18,010 nucleotides of DNA, taken from positions 1 to 18,010 of the forward strand of contig JAUVKE010000014.1 of the NCBI GenBank assembly GCA_030592105.1, given 5' to 3'. Below the pieces are notes generated by a model. That model worked only from the letters and a program-made list of their open reading frames with translations, ran no database searches and was not told the origin of the DNA. Position numbers and translations under genes: made by a program. The stretch is from Desulfobacteraceae bacterium. Its GTDB lineage: Bacteria > Desulfobacterota > Desulfobacteria > Desulfobacterales > BuS5. Positions 1-8,465 of this stretch are shown one piece after another (the first letter of the stretch is position 1; the number at the start of each line of letters is the position of its first letter).

Positions 1-465
1 ATGAAAGCTCTTGTCACTTTTGAGGGAATAGGTTTAATACTTGATTCTGATTTTGACATGATAAAACAGGCAACACCCTATATAAAAAAGATCAAACTTG
101 CCAGATTTTCCCCCAAAAGAATTACAGATGATATATTAACAATTTCATCGGAACTATTATATTTTGCACGGCAATTTCCAAAAGACCTGCTAAAAATATC
201 CCATTTAATTAAAGAACAAAAACAGAGCATAAAGCTCGAACTTAAAGGGATTGATACAGCATTTTCAAAAATTGATCAGGCAAGCAACAGATTATCCTTT
301 GCAATAGTTATAGCTGCCTTGCTCATAGGCTCTTCCATAGTTATCAGGTCTGGAACACCCCCTCAATTTTTTGGAGTATCACTGATAGGAATAGGTGGCT
401 TTCTGGTTGCTTTTGTAATGGGCTTCTGGCTTTTGATTGCCATTTTAAAGAAAGGGCGATTATAG
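1..465 (+). CDS. UbiB/AarF (ABC1) family atypical kinase, C-terminal fragment
   Basis: The 154 residues visible match the C-terminal part of UbiB/AarF proteins: a KALVTFEGIG segment followed by LDSDFD, a charged helical linker, then the typical end with two hydrophobic helices (about residues 98-115 and 122-147, the first containing LLIGSSIVI) and a short basic tail ending KKGRL. The family is usually well over 500 aa, so the ATG at base 1 is an internal methionine and the gene begins upstream of the window. The catalytic kinase core is therefore not visible. Family members are membrane-associated atypical kinases/ATPases linked to isoprenoid quinone biosynthesis; in an anaerobe this would concern menaquinone or another lipid, which is inference. 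The stop is TAG at 463-465. It converges on the response regulator gene across a 92-bp gap in which I see no convincing terminator. Confidence 0.82.
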   Translation: MKALVTFEGIGLILDSDFDMIKQATPYIKKIKLARFSPKRITDDILTISSELLYFARQFPKDLLKISHLIKEQKQSIKLELKGIDTAFSKIDQASNRLSFAIVIAALLIGSSIVIRSGTPPQFFGVSLIGIGGFLVAFVMGFWLLIAILKKGRL

Positions 466-557
466 CGAATTAGTTCCAAAGGAAAACCCACCTGCGACAA
501 AGTTTACAGCAATTTATAATCTGCCGCACGTCCCCCAGTTTCCCAATATCTGCTTAA

Positions 558-2675
558 TCAACGGAGAATTAGATTTTCAACTTCATCCGCAGGAAGAGGT
601 CTGCTAAAGAGATATCCCTGCATCCTGTCACAGCCCCGTGCCTCCAAAAATATAAGCTGCTCTTGAAGCTCCACACCTTCTGCAATTGTTGTAAGATCAA
701 GGGCTTTTCCCAGAGCAATTATAGCCTTTGTGATTGCTGCATCACTTGTATCCACTGTAACTTCTCGTATAAAGCTCTGGTCAATTTTTAATGTATCTAT
801 GGGAAATTTTTTCAAGTAATTCATTGAAGAATAGCCGGTTCCAAAATCATCCACAGAAAGGGTCAGGCCGATATCCTTTAGTTTATACAAGGTGGCTATG
901 GTCTCTTTAATATCATGCATAATGGCACTTTCTGTAATTTCCAGATCAAGTTGTTCCGGGGGAAGCCCGCTGAGATCTATAGCATCCTTTACAGTCTTAA
1001 TAATATCATGCTGCCTGAACTGATGGGGAGAAAGGTTTACTCCCACCTGCAGCCCGAGCACCCCTTTATTTCGCCATTTCTGCATCTGCTCACAAGCCGT
1101 TTGCAGTACCCACTTACCAATGGGAACAATTAGACCGGTCTCTTCTGCCAGGGGAATAAATTTTCCTGGAGAGACCATCCCCATTTCAGGATGCTTCCAC
1201 CGGATCAATGCCTCCAGGCCGGTTATTTTTTTTGTTTTTATCTCCACCTGGGGCTGATAATATAGTACAAATTCATCTTTATCCAACGCTTTTTTCAGCT
1301 CTGTCTCCAGGGTGAGCCTTTCCATTGCATGGGAATTCATCTCCTTTGAATAAAATTGAAAATTATTCCTCCCGGCATTTTTAGCATGATACATTGCAGA
1401 ACTTGCGTTTTTCAGCAGCGTTTCCACATCCTCCCCATCTGTGGGACAAATCGCGATTCCCATGCTGACAGTGATAAACAATTCATTTCCCTGTATATTA
1501 AAAGGCTTTGACAATTTATCCATGGCCCGTTTTGCAATTTTGGAAGCATTTGTTGCATCCATAAGCCCGGTGGACAAAATTATAAATTCATCACCCCCCA
1601 AACGTGACAGGGAGGTTCTTTCCTCCACTTCAGTATCGACTCCTATGAGGTCTGATTCCCGTATGGACTCCAAAAGCTGCACTGCAATCAGTTTTAAAAG
1701 TTCATCCCCCACATCGTGCCCCAGGGTATCATTAACATGCTTAAATCTATCCACATCCAGATATATTAATGAATTTTTTGTCCTGTTCCGTTTAGCCATA
1801 CAGATTGCTCTGTCAGCGTGTTTCTTAAAAAGCTGACGATTGGGAAGATTGGTTAATGGGTCGTAATAGGCAAGAAAGTTGATCTTTTTTTCAGCATTTA
1901 TCCGCTCAGTGATATCCTGGGCAATTCCATGCATTTTTTCGGGCTCTCCAACTTTATCAAACATTATTTCAGCATCTATATGAATATTAATTTCAGTCCC
2001 ATCAGGCCGTATAATCCGATTGTCAGCTTTATAAGATTCTTTGTCGCCCATGGCCACCGTAATTGCGTTGGCGACCTCTTCCCTGTCTTCAGGATGTACT
2101 AAATTGAGAAATGCGTCATATGTTTCACCAAAGGTTTTCCGGTCCGTCCTTAAAAATTGATATATCATGTCAGACATGTAAAGATAATTTTTATTAATAT
2201 CCCAGCTCCAATGCCCAAGCCGGGCAATACGCTGGGCATGGTACAGCCTCGATTCACTACGGCGCAGAGCATTTAACGCATCCCTTGCACGTATCAGGTA
2301 ACGGATCCTGTGATTGAGAATGGGCCAGCTAACAGGCTTGGTTATAAAATCGGTTGCACCAACATCATAGGCCCGCTCTATCGATTCTACATCTTCAAGA
2401 CCTGTAACTATTACAATTGTTGTTTCATCTCCACCTGGAAGCTTACGAAGTCTGGAGCAGGCTGTAAATCCATCCATTTTGGGCATATTAACATCAAGGA
2501 GCACTATCTTGGGAGAAATAATTCCAAAAACGTCCAGGGCTTCAAGCCCGTTTTCCGCCTCCTCAACTGTTAGCCCTGCAAGCTCCAGAGATTCCCTCAT
2601 TAACAGACGCATGGCCATATCATCATCCACAACCAGAACATCTATTTTATCCGACTGTTTTTTATCTTTAATCAT
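558..2675 (-). CDS. Response regulator REC-PAS-GGDEF-EAL (c-di-GMP synthesis/hydrolysis)
   Basis: Cytoplasmic response regulator of 705 aa. REC domain at about 12-125 with the acidic cluster D17-D19, phosphoacceptor D61 (LLDVNMPKMDG), T91 and K113. PAS domain at about 145-258. GGDEF domain at about 265-445 with an intact GGDEF at 360-364. EAL domain at about 455-705 with EAL at 488-490, NLSPHQF, EITES, DDFGTGYSS at 609-617, LKIDQSF and QGYLFSRP, so the phosphodiesterase motifs look complete. Both c-di-GMP activities are possible; which dominates cannot be read from sequence. An RxxD at 339-342 lies 17 residues before GGDEF rather than the usual 5. Start choice: ATG at 2675 has GGAAGA 7 nt upstream; an ATG at 2690 would add five residues (MEDQL) but lacks a Shine-Dalgarno. 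The gene follows the hybrid kinase by a few bases, so it is very probably co-transcribed and is the likely output of that phosphorelay. Confidence 0.93.
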   Translation of the reverse strand: MIKDKKQSDKIDVLVVDDDMAMRLLMRESLELAGLTVEEAENGLEALDVFGIISPKIVLLDVNMPKMDGFTACSRLRKLPGGDETTIVIVTGLEDVESIERAYDVGATDFITKPVSWPILNHRIRYLIRARDALNALRRSESRLYHAQRIARLGHWSWDINKNYLYMSDMIYQFLRTDRKTFGETYDAFLNLVHPEDREEVANAITVAMGDKESYKADNRIIRPDGTEINIHIDAEIMFDKVGEPEKMHGIAQDITERINAEKKINFLAYYDPLTNLPNRQLFKKHADRAICMAKRNRTKNSLIYLDVDRFKHVNDTLGHDVGDELLKLIAVQLLESIRESDLIGVDTEVEERTSLSRLGGDEFIILSTGLMDATNASKIAKRAMDKLSKPFNIQGNELFITVSMGIAICPTDGEDVETLLKNASSAMYHAKNAGRNNFQFYSKEMNSHAMERLTLETELKKALDKDEFVLYYQPQVEIKTKKITGLEALIRWKHPEMGMVSPGKFIPLAEETGLIVPIGKWVLQTACEQMQKWRNKGVLGLQVGVNLSPHQFRQHDIIKTVKDAIDLSGLPPEQLDLEITESAIMHDIKETIATLYKLKDIGLTLSVDDFGTGYSSMNYLKKFPIDTLKIDQSFIREVTVDTSDAAITKAIIALGKALDLTTIAEGVELQEQLIFLEARGCDRMQGYLFSRPLPADEVENLILR

Positions 2676-2696
2676 TAACTGATCTTCCATTAATAG

Positions 2697-5543
2697 TTAA
2701 AAAAAAAGCTTTTCAGCCTCTTCAGGCAAAGCCTCGCAAAGCAACTCATATTCCGTATCAAGGGGAGTCAAAAGGATGCCCGCACCGATTGTACTCCCCT
2801 GCTGCCCAATCTTTTCAAGCTTTCTACATACCTCTGCCATTTTCCCGGCACCTAAATTAGCACTACTCGACTTTAAGCTGTGGGCAAGATCCCGCATTTC
2901 ATTCCCATCACCATTTGCAATGGCCGCGTGAATACCGTCGATTATGCCTGGTGTCTGTTTCAGGTAAATATCTATTATTTTTTTCAACAGATTCGATTTT
3001 CCAGATTTTTGCAGAGCCCGAATACTATCCAGAACATTTTGATCCAGAAATGTACCTTTTTCATTTTCCCCATAAGTCTCTGCCGAAGAAGCCATCTCCC
3101 CCTGGTTATCCCCCCGGCTATCTTCTGACAGCCATTTGGATAAAATGCTGCCTAACTGATCCATTGCAAAGGGTTTGCTCAAATAATCATCCATTCCCGC
3201 AGCCATGCATTCCTGTTGAGCCCCTTTTTGCACATCAGCTGTAAGGGCTATAATCGGAGTATGACGATTATCCCCGCAGGATTTTTCATATTTACGAATT
3301 TTTCTTGCAGCGGTAAAACCATCCATTTCCGGCATATGGCAATCCATAAAAATAAGATCAAAGAGATCTTCTGATGCTGCCGTTACAACCTCTGCCCCGT
3401 TTTCCGCTATTTTTACCTGGCACCCCATCAGTCCCAGCATACTTGTGACCACTTCCTGATTAACCGGGTTATCTTCCGCCAGAAGAATATGTGAATCAAA
3501 TTTTGGCAGAGCATTCTTTGGTTCAATACCGGCTTCAGGCTCTTGCCCCCCCTGCTCATATTCTCCCATGGCCTCCATGAGACATTTACGGAGTTCAGCC
3601 TGCCGCACCGGTTTATTCAGATAATTATGAACACCAACATTCAATGCTCTGACTGCCTCCATATCGAAACCTGCGGAACTGAGCATTACCATGGGTATTT
3701 TTTTGAAATGGGAATCTTGATTGATTTTCCTGGCAAGCTCGATACCATCCATACCAGGCATGCTCCAGTCCAGAATTATTATATCATAAAATTTCCCCTT
3801 GGGATTATACAAACGATCAAGGGCCTGAAAGCCATTTTCTGCAAGATCATCATCCATTCCCCAGGCTGCTACCTGGTTGTGGAGAATCTCTCTGTTGGTT
3901 TCGTTGTCATCCACTATCAAAACCCTTTTTCCCTGCAGAATTTCTTCCAGATGTATAATTTGAGTCTTTACCCCTTCCTGCCGCTCAAAAGAGATGGTAA
4001 ACCAGAACGTACTCCCGTTACCCGGCTCACTTTCCAGGCCCATTTCACCCCCCATCAAACTCACCAGACGCTGGGAAATAGCTAATCCCAGGCCTGTACC
4101 CCCATATCTTCTGCTGGTGGATCCATCTGCCTGGGAAAAGGCATTAAATATTTCAGCCTGCATTTCCGGCGGAATTCCAATCCCTGTATCAATCACCTCA
4201 AAACGGAGAGTGACACGGTCCTGGCTGCGGGTACAAAGGCTCAGCCGTACCACAACCTCCCCTTTTTCAGTAAACTTAACAGAGTTTCCCAGAAAATTTA
4301 CCAGCACCTGGCGAAGACGACTGGAATCACCACGCAATGCTGTGGGCATATCAACAGGAATCACAGATATAAGTTCTAAATTCTTTTCATGTGCCCTTTC
4401 AGCCAGCATTTCAGCGGTCTCTTCCACAAGTTCCCTGATATTAAAATCGTGTATATCCAAAAAAAGTTTACCTGCTTCTATCTTGGAAAAATCCAGAATG
4501 TCATTAATAATTCCCAGCAATGCGTCTCCTGAACGTTGTATGGTCTGTACAAATTTTTGTTGTCTATCAGTAAGATCAGTATTTATCAGCAATTCTGTCA
4601 TCCCCAATACTCCGTTCATGGGGGTACGGATCTCATGACTCATGGTGGCAAGAAAATCGCTTTTTGCGCGACTGGCGGCCTCGGCAGCATCCTTTGCAAC
4701 ACTCAGCATTTCAATGGTTTTTTCCAGCTCCATGTTTGCCTGGCGCACCTCTTTTGTTCTGGACATCACCTGATTTTCAAGATTTCCCCTGTGGTCTTCC
4801 AGCTCATTGTCCCTTGTCTGAATCTGATTAAGCATTTCATTAAACCCATCTATAAGGGCACCCAGTTCATCCTCGGTGGTTTTTTTAGCACGAATGGAAA
4901 AATCTTTTTTTGTTGAGACTTTTTCCATAATTTTTACAAGTGAGACTATGGGGGCGGATATGAGAGGATGGAGCTTTAATGCCAGAAGATAAGCTATTAC
5001 AGTGGTAAGCAGGAGAGCCGCAAGGATAATGAATGAATTAATCTTCATGGCCTCATAAAGATCTGACATATCTTTTTCGATCCAGACTGTCCCCATCAGG
5101 GTCCCTTCGGAAAAAATTTCTTCGAACACAAAAAAATTTTTATCGAGCAAAGGGATCCCTTTTAACGGATTCCTGTCTAATTCATATTTTAGCCCTTGCA
5201 TGGAGATCCCATTGACCGTGTTCTCTTCATCAATTTTTTTTTCATAACACGCAAAAGCGTATCCGGCAGGGGTAAATATACATGCCCTTTTTATTTCCGG
5301 CACGGAAAACAGAGCATATAATGTCTGCTGCGCAGCTTCACGATCACCAAAGGTGAGTGCAGCTATAGTATTTGTTCCAACAGCTCTTGCCAGAGTGGAA
5401 AGCCCTTTTAAAGAGGAGTTGTAAAGGGTAAATGTTTGAAATACGCTAAAACCAATTGATGCGATAAGGAGCACAATAACACTGGTCATTGCTATCAATA
5501 CGGTAATTTTTTTCTGGATGGAAAAATTGTTAAACAGGCGCAT
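2697..5543 (-). CDS. Hybrid histidine kinase: CHASE8-like sensor, HAMP, HisKA-HATPase, two REC, Hpt
   Basis: Inner-membrane sensor kinase of 948 aa with BarA-like architecture. TM1 at about 12-36. A periplasmic region at about 37-168 contains the [17 protein letters not shown] and [12 protein letters not shown] stretches typical of the CHASE8 sensor found in YfiN-type cyclases. TM2 at about 170-190, HAMP at about 190-245, a short coiled coil, then HisKA with H303 in SHEIRTP. ATPase boxes: N416/N420, D452 in [18 protein letters not shown] at 481-490. REC1 at about 540-655 with phosphoacceptor D592; REC2 at about 685-800 with D734; Hpt at about 830-945 with H888 in [13 protein letters not shown]. 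All catalytic and relay residues look intact, predicting a phosphorelay H303 to D to H888 to an external receiver, most likely the REC protein encoded just downstream. The start lies directly behind an unusual poly-G leader 18 nt after the YfiR-like gene. Confidence 0.95.
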   Translation of the reverse strand: MRLFNNFSIQKKITVLIAMTSVIVLLIASIGFSVFQTFTLYNSSLKGLSTLARAVGTNTIAALTFGDREAAQQTLYALFSVPEIKRACIFTPAGYAFACYEKKIDEENTVNGISMQGLKYELDRNPLKGIPLLDKNFFVFEEIFSEGTLMGTVWIEKDMSDLYEAMKINSFIILAALLLTTVIAYLLALKLHPLISAPIVSLVKIMEKVSTKKDFSIRAKKTTEDELGALIDGFNEMLNQIQTRDNELEDHRGNLENQVMSRTKEVRQANMELEKTIEMLSVAKDAAEAASRAKSDFLATMSHEIRTPMNGVLGMTELLINTDLTDRQQKFVQTIQRSGDALLGIINDILDFSKIEAGKLFLDIHDFNIRELVEETAEMLAERAHEKNLELISVIPVDMPTALRGDSSRLRQVLVNFLGNSVKFTEKGEVVVRLSLCTRSQDRVTLRFEVIDTGIGIPPEMQAEIFNAFSQADGSTSRRYGGTGLGLAISQRLVSLMGGEMGLESEPGNGSTFWFTISFERQEGVKTQIIHLEEILQGKRVLIVDDNETNREILHNQVAAWGMDDDLAENGFQALDRLYNPKGKFYDIIILDWSMPGMDGIELARKINQDSHFKKIPMVMLSSAGFDMEAVRALNVGVHNYLNKPVRQAELRKCLMEAMGEYEQGGQEPEAGIEPKNALPKFDSHILLAEDNPVNQEVVTSMLGLMGCQVKIAENGAEVVTAASEDLFDLIFMDCHMPEMDGFTAARKIRKYEKSCGDNRHTPIIALTADVQKGAQQECMAAGMDDYLSKPFAMDQLGSILSKWLSEDSRGDNQGEMASSAETYGENEKGTFLDQNVLDSIRALQKSGKSNLLKKIIDIYLKQTPGIIDGIHAAIANGDGNEMRDLAHSLKSSSANLGAGKMAEVCRKLEKIGQQGSTIGAGILLTPLDTEYELLCEALPEEAEKLFF

Positions 5544-5561
5544 CCCCCTCCCCCCCCCCTT
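5544..5561 (-). promoter_or_regulatory. Poly-G leader and ribosome binding site of the hybrid kinase
   Basis: The whole 18-nt gap between the stop of the YfiR-like gene and the kinase ATG reads, on the coding strand, AA, ten G, A, five G. The GGAGG inside it serves as Shine-Dalgarno only about 3 nt before the ATG. A ten-base homopolymer here is prone to slippage. Changes in length would alter the distance between the upstream stop and the kinase start, and possibly coupling, without changing the GGAGG to ATG spacing. Confidence 0.7.
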
Positions 5562-6110
5562 TTATTCCATTACCCTTGTCGCAAGCTTTAAAAGCTGTGA
5601 ACTGATTGTCAACCCCGAATCCCTGGCAGCACCAAGGTTTATCTGAAATCGGATTTTATTTTTGACTTTAATCATTTCTATTATTCCATTATTTTCAATA
5701 AATCCATCAGCATCACTTATGGTTAAAACAGGTACCCCCTTTAACTCTTCGATTATCTTACTTATTTTATTTTTCTCTGATTGAGTAATAAAAAGTACAT
5801 GAAATGGATTTTCTGGAGACAGACTCCTTCGCTGCTCCACAACAAGGGGTCTGTTACGAATCTTTTTTTTAGCGATGGCTTCAAGGGCGCCATCAAAAGG
5901 ATCTTTGCCTAGAATACAAAAAACAATGGGGCTTTCAGGGGTGTCAAAGGTCTGTTCCGGCCATTTAACAAACTTGGCAAAGTTATAGACAAAGGCAGCT
6001 TTAATACGTTTTTCCCTGGATGGGGGACCTTTTCCATACACGCATGGAGAAAAAGCCGACCCAATGCCAAGGGTACATACAAGAATTACTGTCAAATATA
6101 TTTTTTTCAT
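5562..6110 (-). CDS. Periplasmic YfiR-like protein (DUF4154)
   Basis: A 182-aa secreted protein. N-terminal signal peptide: a short basic start MKK, then a hydrophobic stretch to about residue 20, with cleavage likely near 20-26. The family signature IKAAFVYNFAKFVKWP lies at about 36-51, followed by the IVFCILGKDPF strand at 62-72, and the domain fills the rest of the chain. In Pseudomonas, YfiR represses the diguanylate cyclase YfiN by binding its periplasmic CHASE8 region. Here the next gene encodes a kinase with a CHASE8-like periplasmic domain, so binding to that kinase is the natural inference. Only C12, C23 and C65 are present, and C12 is in the signal peptide. The C-terminal cysteine pair that forms a disulfide in Pseudomonas YfiR is therefore absent. 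No clear Shine-Dalgarno precedes the ATG. Family assignment is firm; partner and signal are inferred. Confidence 0.9.
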   Translation of the reverse strand: MKKIYLTVILVCTLGIGSAFSPCVYGKGPPSREKRIKAAFVYNFAKFVKWPEQTFDTPESPIVFCILGKDPFDGALEAIAKKKIRNRPLVVEQRRSLSPENPFHVLFITQSEKNKISKIIEELKGVPVLTISDADGFIENNGIIEMIKVKNKIRFQINLGAARDSGLTISSQLLKLATRVME

Positions 6111-6245
6111 ATTAATTTTTTATGTAAAATTATATTCGGTTAATATATTTATACACAGATAAAAATATTCGGCCTTCTTCATAAAGTACAAAAAATAGTA
6201 TGGTCAAAATTAAAACCACCACCCCAGTATTTATATTTCTGAATT
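6111..6245 (-). other. AT-rich spacer between receptor and YfiR-like genes, with possible internal promoter
   Basis: The 135-bp gap is AT-rich. On the minus strand TTGACC (plus 6202-6207) lies 17 bp before TTATGA (plus 6179-6184): a fair -35 but a poor -10, so only a weak promoter candidate. ATATTCGG occurs twice on the plus strand, at 6132-6139 and 6165-6172, 33 bp apart (about three helical turns), and could be paired protein sites. No terminator hairpin is obvious, so read-through from the receptor gene is plausible. Confidence 0.3.
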
Positions 6246-8312
6246 TTAAAATTCAAGTGTTACTTTTCCATAAAAACTCTGTTCAACTTCTGCAGGTTCT
6301 GTAAACAAAGTTTCATCTATATATTCACAATGTTCTGATTTCAGAAGATTGGCACCCTGTAATGATAATTTTATACTTTTGCAGGGCTTCCAGATTAAGC
6401 AGATGTCCATGGTGGTATAAGCTGGAACATGAGGAGCCGATAAATTGTCCACATAACGAATCCACAAATCAAGCTTTAGATCGTGGGGAAGATCCATGGA
6501 AGACCTTAGAGAAATTTGATGATCAGGATAATCACCTTTTTCTAACACATATGATATATTGTCATCAAAATCGAGATCCATATGCAAAAACGTATACCCC
6601 ATATTTAACCGCCACCAGGGAGAAAGATGCCACTTAAGGGCAGCTTCGATTCCATAACTATCAGCTTCCAGAGAATTCTCAAATTTCAGCGGTGTAATAA
6701 TACGGGGCGAGGGGGAAGTGAAATCTATATAATAGGCGCCAGGCATTATAATACGAAGATCATCAAAGGTATTATAAAAAGTTGCAATATCAATGGAAAT
6801 CCTGGTCGATATTTTAATGCGATAACCAAGTTCCAATGCCACAAGTGTCTCGGAATCGAAATCATCATCTCCAGTAATAGTAAGGACCATTGGAAATGGA
6901 GATAAATTACCGGAAAAACCGGGGGGGATCACTCCTTGAATAAAAGTAACATCACTCTCCTGCCTTGAAGGAGTTCTCACCGCCCGTGATGCCGAAGCCC
7001 ATATAACCTGATTTTTATTTATAATCCATGCGATTCTTCCGTTGGGCTGGATTTCAAAACCTGAATAGTCATTATGCTCGAACTTGGAGCCCAGGGTCAG
7101 GCGCAGCCGCTCCTGGAGAAAAAAAAATTCGTCCTGCAAAAATGCACTAAAGAGATCATCATTCCTGGTATCAGAATCAAATTTTGTTGGCGGATATATG
7201 GTGGTAAGGTCGTCATGGGTGTAGCGGTATCCTAATCCCCATACAATTTCCTGAAAATTTCCCAGGGCAAAACGGTGTTGAAAATCGATATCTATGGTAT
7301 CTCTCTCCTCTGAACCTTCAAGCTCGTCCCGCTCTGTCCTGTCATAGTAAAATTGCAGGCTCATATCAGAAGTTTCTGAAAAAAAATGACTCCAGCGGCT
7401 CAAAAGGTTCCCGCCGGAGATTTTGGGAGCCCCTTTTATTATTTTTTGATAGGGAAATTCAAATTGTGCAAAAGTAGATTTTTGTCCTGTTTTTCCATCA
7501 TAAATATCTCCCTGAAGGGTGAATTTATTTTCCTCTGCTGTTTCCCAGTCCGCGCGAAAACCGCCTTGTGTCATGTCCCAGTCATCACTTCCACTATGGC
7601 CTTCTGTTTTTTGCAAAACATCCCTGTCAAAATATTTGGCATAAACACGATATGTACCGGTTTTCCCGAGATTCCCGCCAAAACGGGTGCTGCCAAAGAC
7701 TTTTTCAAAGGTACCGGCTCCCCCTGAAATAAGAGTGCCCGTGGTCTTTTTAGAATTTTTGGTGGTTATGTTAATAACACCATTTACAGCATTAGCCCCC
7801 CAAAGGGTGGCACCGGGGCCCCGTATGACCTCAATTCTATCAATATCTTCCAGCATTATATCCTGAGAGCTCCAGAAAACACCTGAAAAAATAGGATCGT
7901 AAACTGTTCGCCCGTCAATCATAACAAGGAGTTTATTAGCAAACAAAGAGTTAAACCCCCGGGAAGTTATTGCCCACCTGTTGGAGTTAATCCTTGCCAC
8001 CTGGAGTCCGGGAACCATTTTAAGGGCGTCCTGGATAGTTGTCACACCGGAACGAAGAATATCATCACTGGTGATCAAAAATACAGCAGCCGGTGCATGG
8101 GCCAGCTTTTCAGATTTTCTGGAAACCGAAGTTATCTCAACAGACATGAGCTCTTCAATACTGAGATCAATGAGGTCTTCTGAAAGATTCTCGCCACAAA
8201 CTTTTTTATCAGCACACAGGAAAAAAAATATAATTGTAAACAATATCGCTAAAACGTCTCTTCTCTTACTTTTAAAACGCCACTCTTGTTTAATTTTATT
8301 CATTTTTCTCAT
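6246..8312 (-). CDS. TonB-dependent outer-membrane receptor
   Basis: A 688-aa outer-membrane beta-barrel receptor. Basic N-terminus and hydrophobic signal segment at about 19-35 (DVLAILFTIIFFF), then a TonB-box-like region near MSVEITSVSRK at about 56-66. Plug domain at about 67-190 with VFLITSDDI, IQDALKMVPGLQV, RGFNS, LVMIDGRTVYDP, IEVIRGPGATLWGANAVNGVINI. The remainder is a barrel of alternating aromatic strands ending in the expected terminal phenylalanine (VTLEF). Start choice: ATG at 8312 has AGAGG 9 nt upstream and leads straight into the signal peptide; an in-frame ATG at 8366 would add 18 residues that do not fit an export signal. The ligand is unknown. Its position at the head of the operon with a YfiR-like protein, kinase and c-di-GMP regulator suggests an uptake or sensing receptor tied to signalling. 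Confidence 0.93.
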   Translation of the reverse strand: MRKMNKIKQEWRFKSKRRDVLAILFTIIFFFLCADKKVCGENLSEDLIDLSIEELMSVEITSVSRKSEKLAHAPAAVFLITSDDILRSGVTTIQDALKMVPGLQVARINSNRWAITSRGFNSLFANKLLVMIDGRTVYDPIFSGVFWSSQDIMLEDIDRIEVIRGPGATLWGANAVNGVINITTKNSKKTTGTLISGGAGTFEKVFGSTRFGGNLGKTGTYRVYAKYFDRDVLQKTEGHSGSDDWDMTQGGFRADWETAEENKFTLQGDIYDGKTGQKSTFAQFEFPYQKIIKGAPKISGGNLLSRWSHFFSETSDMSLQFYYDRTERDELEGSEERDTIDIDFQHRFALGNFQEIVWGLGYRYTHDDLTTIYPPTKFDSDTRNDDLFSAFLQDEFFFLQERLRLTLGSKFEHNDYSGFEIQPNGRIAWIINKNQVIWASASRAVRTPSRQESDVTFIQGVIPPGFSGNLSPFPMVLTITGDDDFDSETLVALELGYRIKISTRISIDIATFYNTFDDLRIIMPGAYYIDFTSPSPRIITPLKFENSLEADSYGIEAALKWHLSPWWRLNMGYTFLHMDLDFDDNISYVLEKGDYPDHQISLRSSMDLPHDLKLDLWIRYVDNLSAPHVPAYTTMDICLIWKPCKSIKLSLQGANLLKSEHCEYIDETLFTEPAEVEQSFYGKVTLEF

Positions 8313-8378
8313 AGTCGCAAACCTCTGGTGCGAAATAAAGTAAAATAAATTATGTTCGAATTTCAATATTTTTGATTG

Positions 8379-8407
8379 ATATTATTTAAAATCTCCTTAT
8401 GCAACAA
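8379..8407 (-). promoter_or_regulatory. Candidate sigma-70-type promoter of the receptor/signalling operon
   Basis: On the minus strand TTGTTG (plus 8402-8407) and TAATAT (plus 8379-8384) are separated by exactly 17 bp, about 65-70 bp upstream of the chosen receptor start at 8312. The -35 matches consensus at three positions and the -10 at four. It is the best-spaced pair in this gap; no experiment supports it. Confidence 0.3.
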
Positions 8408-8465
8408 AAAAATATAAAAACCCTCTTTTTCCCTGATATCTGCGTTGAACTCAAATTTTACAAAG

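Noticed and set aside
1..3. ATG at the first base as a true start codon
   Set aside because: The following sequence matches the middle-to-end of UbiB/AarF proteins, so this is an internal methionine of a gene cut by the window edge.
466..557. Possible terminator between the convergent UbiB-like and response regulator genes
   Set aside because: Only a 4-bp TTCC/GGAA stem is visible, with no T-run; nothing worth annotating.
3543..4085. 180-codon plus-strand open frame
   Set aside because: Antisense to the REC1 region of the hybrid kinase; a frame shadow with no recognisable domain.
3994..4638. 214-codon plus-strand open frame
   Set aside because: It lies wholly antisense to the kinase core of the hybrid kinase, whose motifs are intact; the translation is low-complexity Ser/Arg-rich and resembles no family.
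8415..8435. AAAAACCCTCTTTTT as a terminator after the flavoprotein gene
   Set aside because: Only a 5-bp A/T stem around a GC loop; too weak to call.
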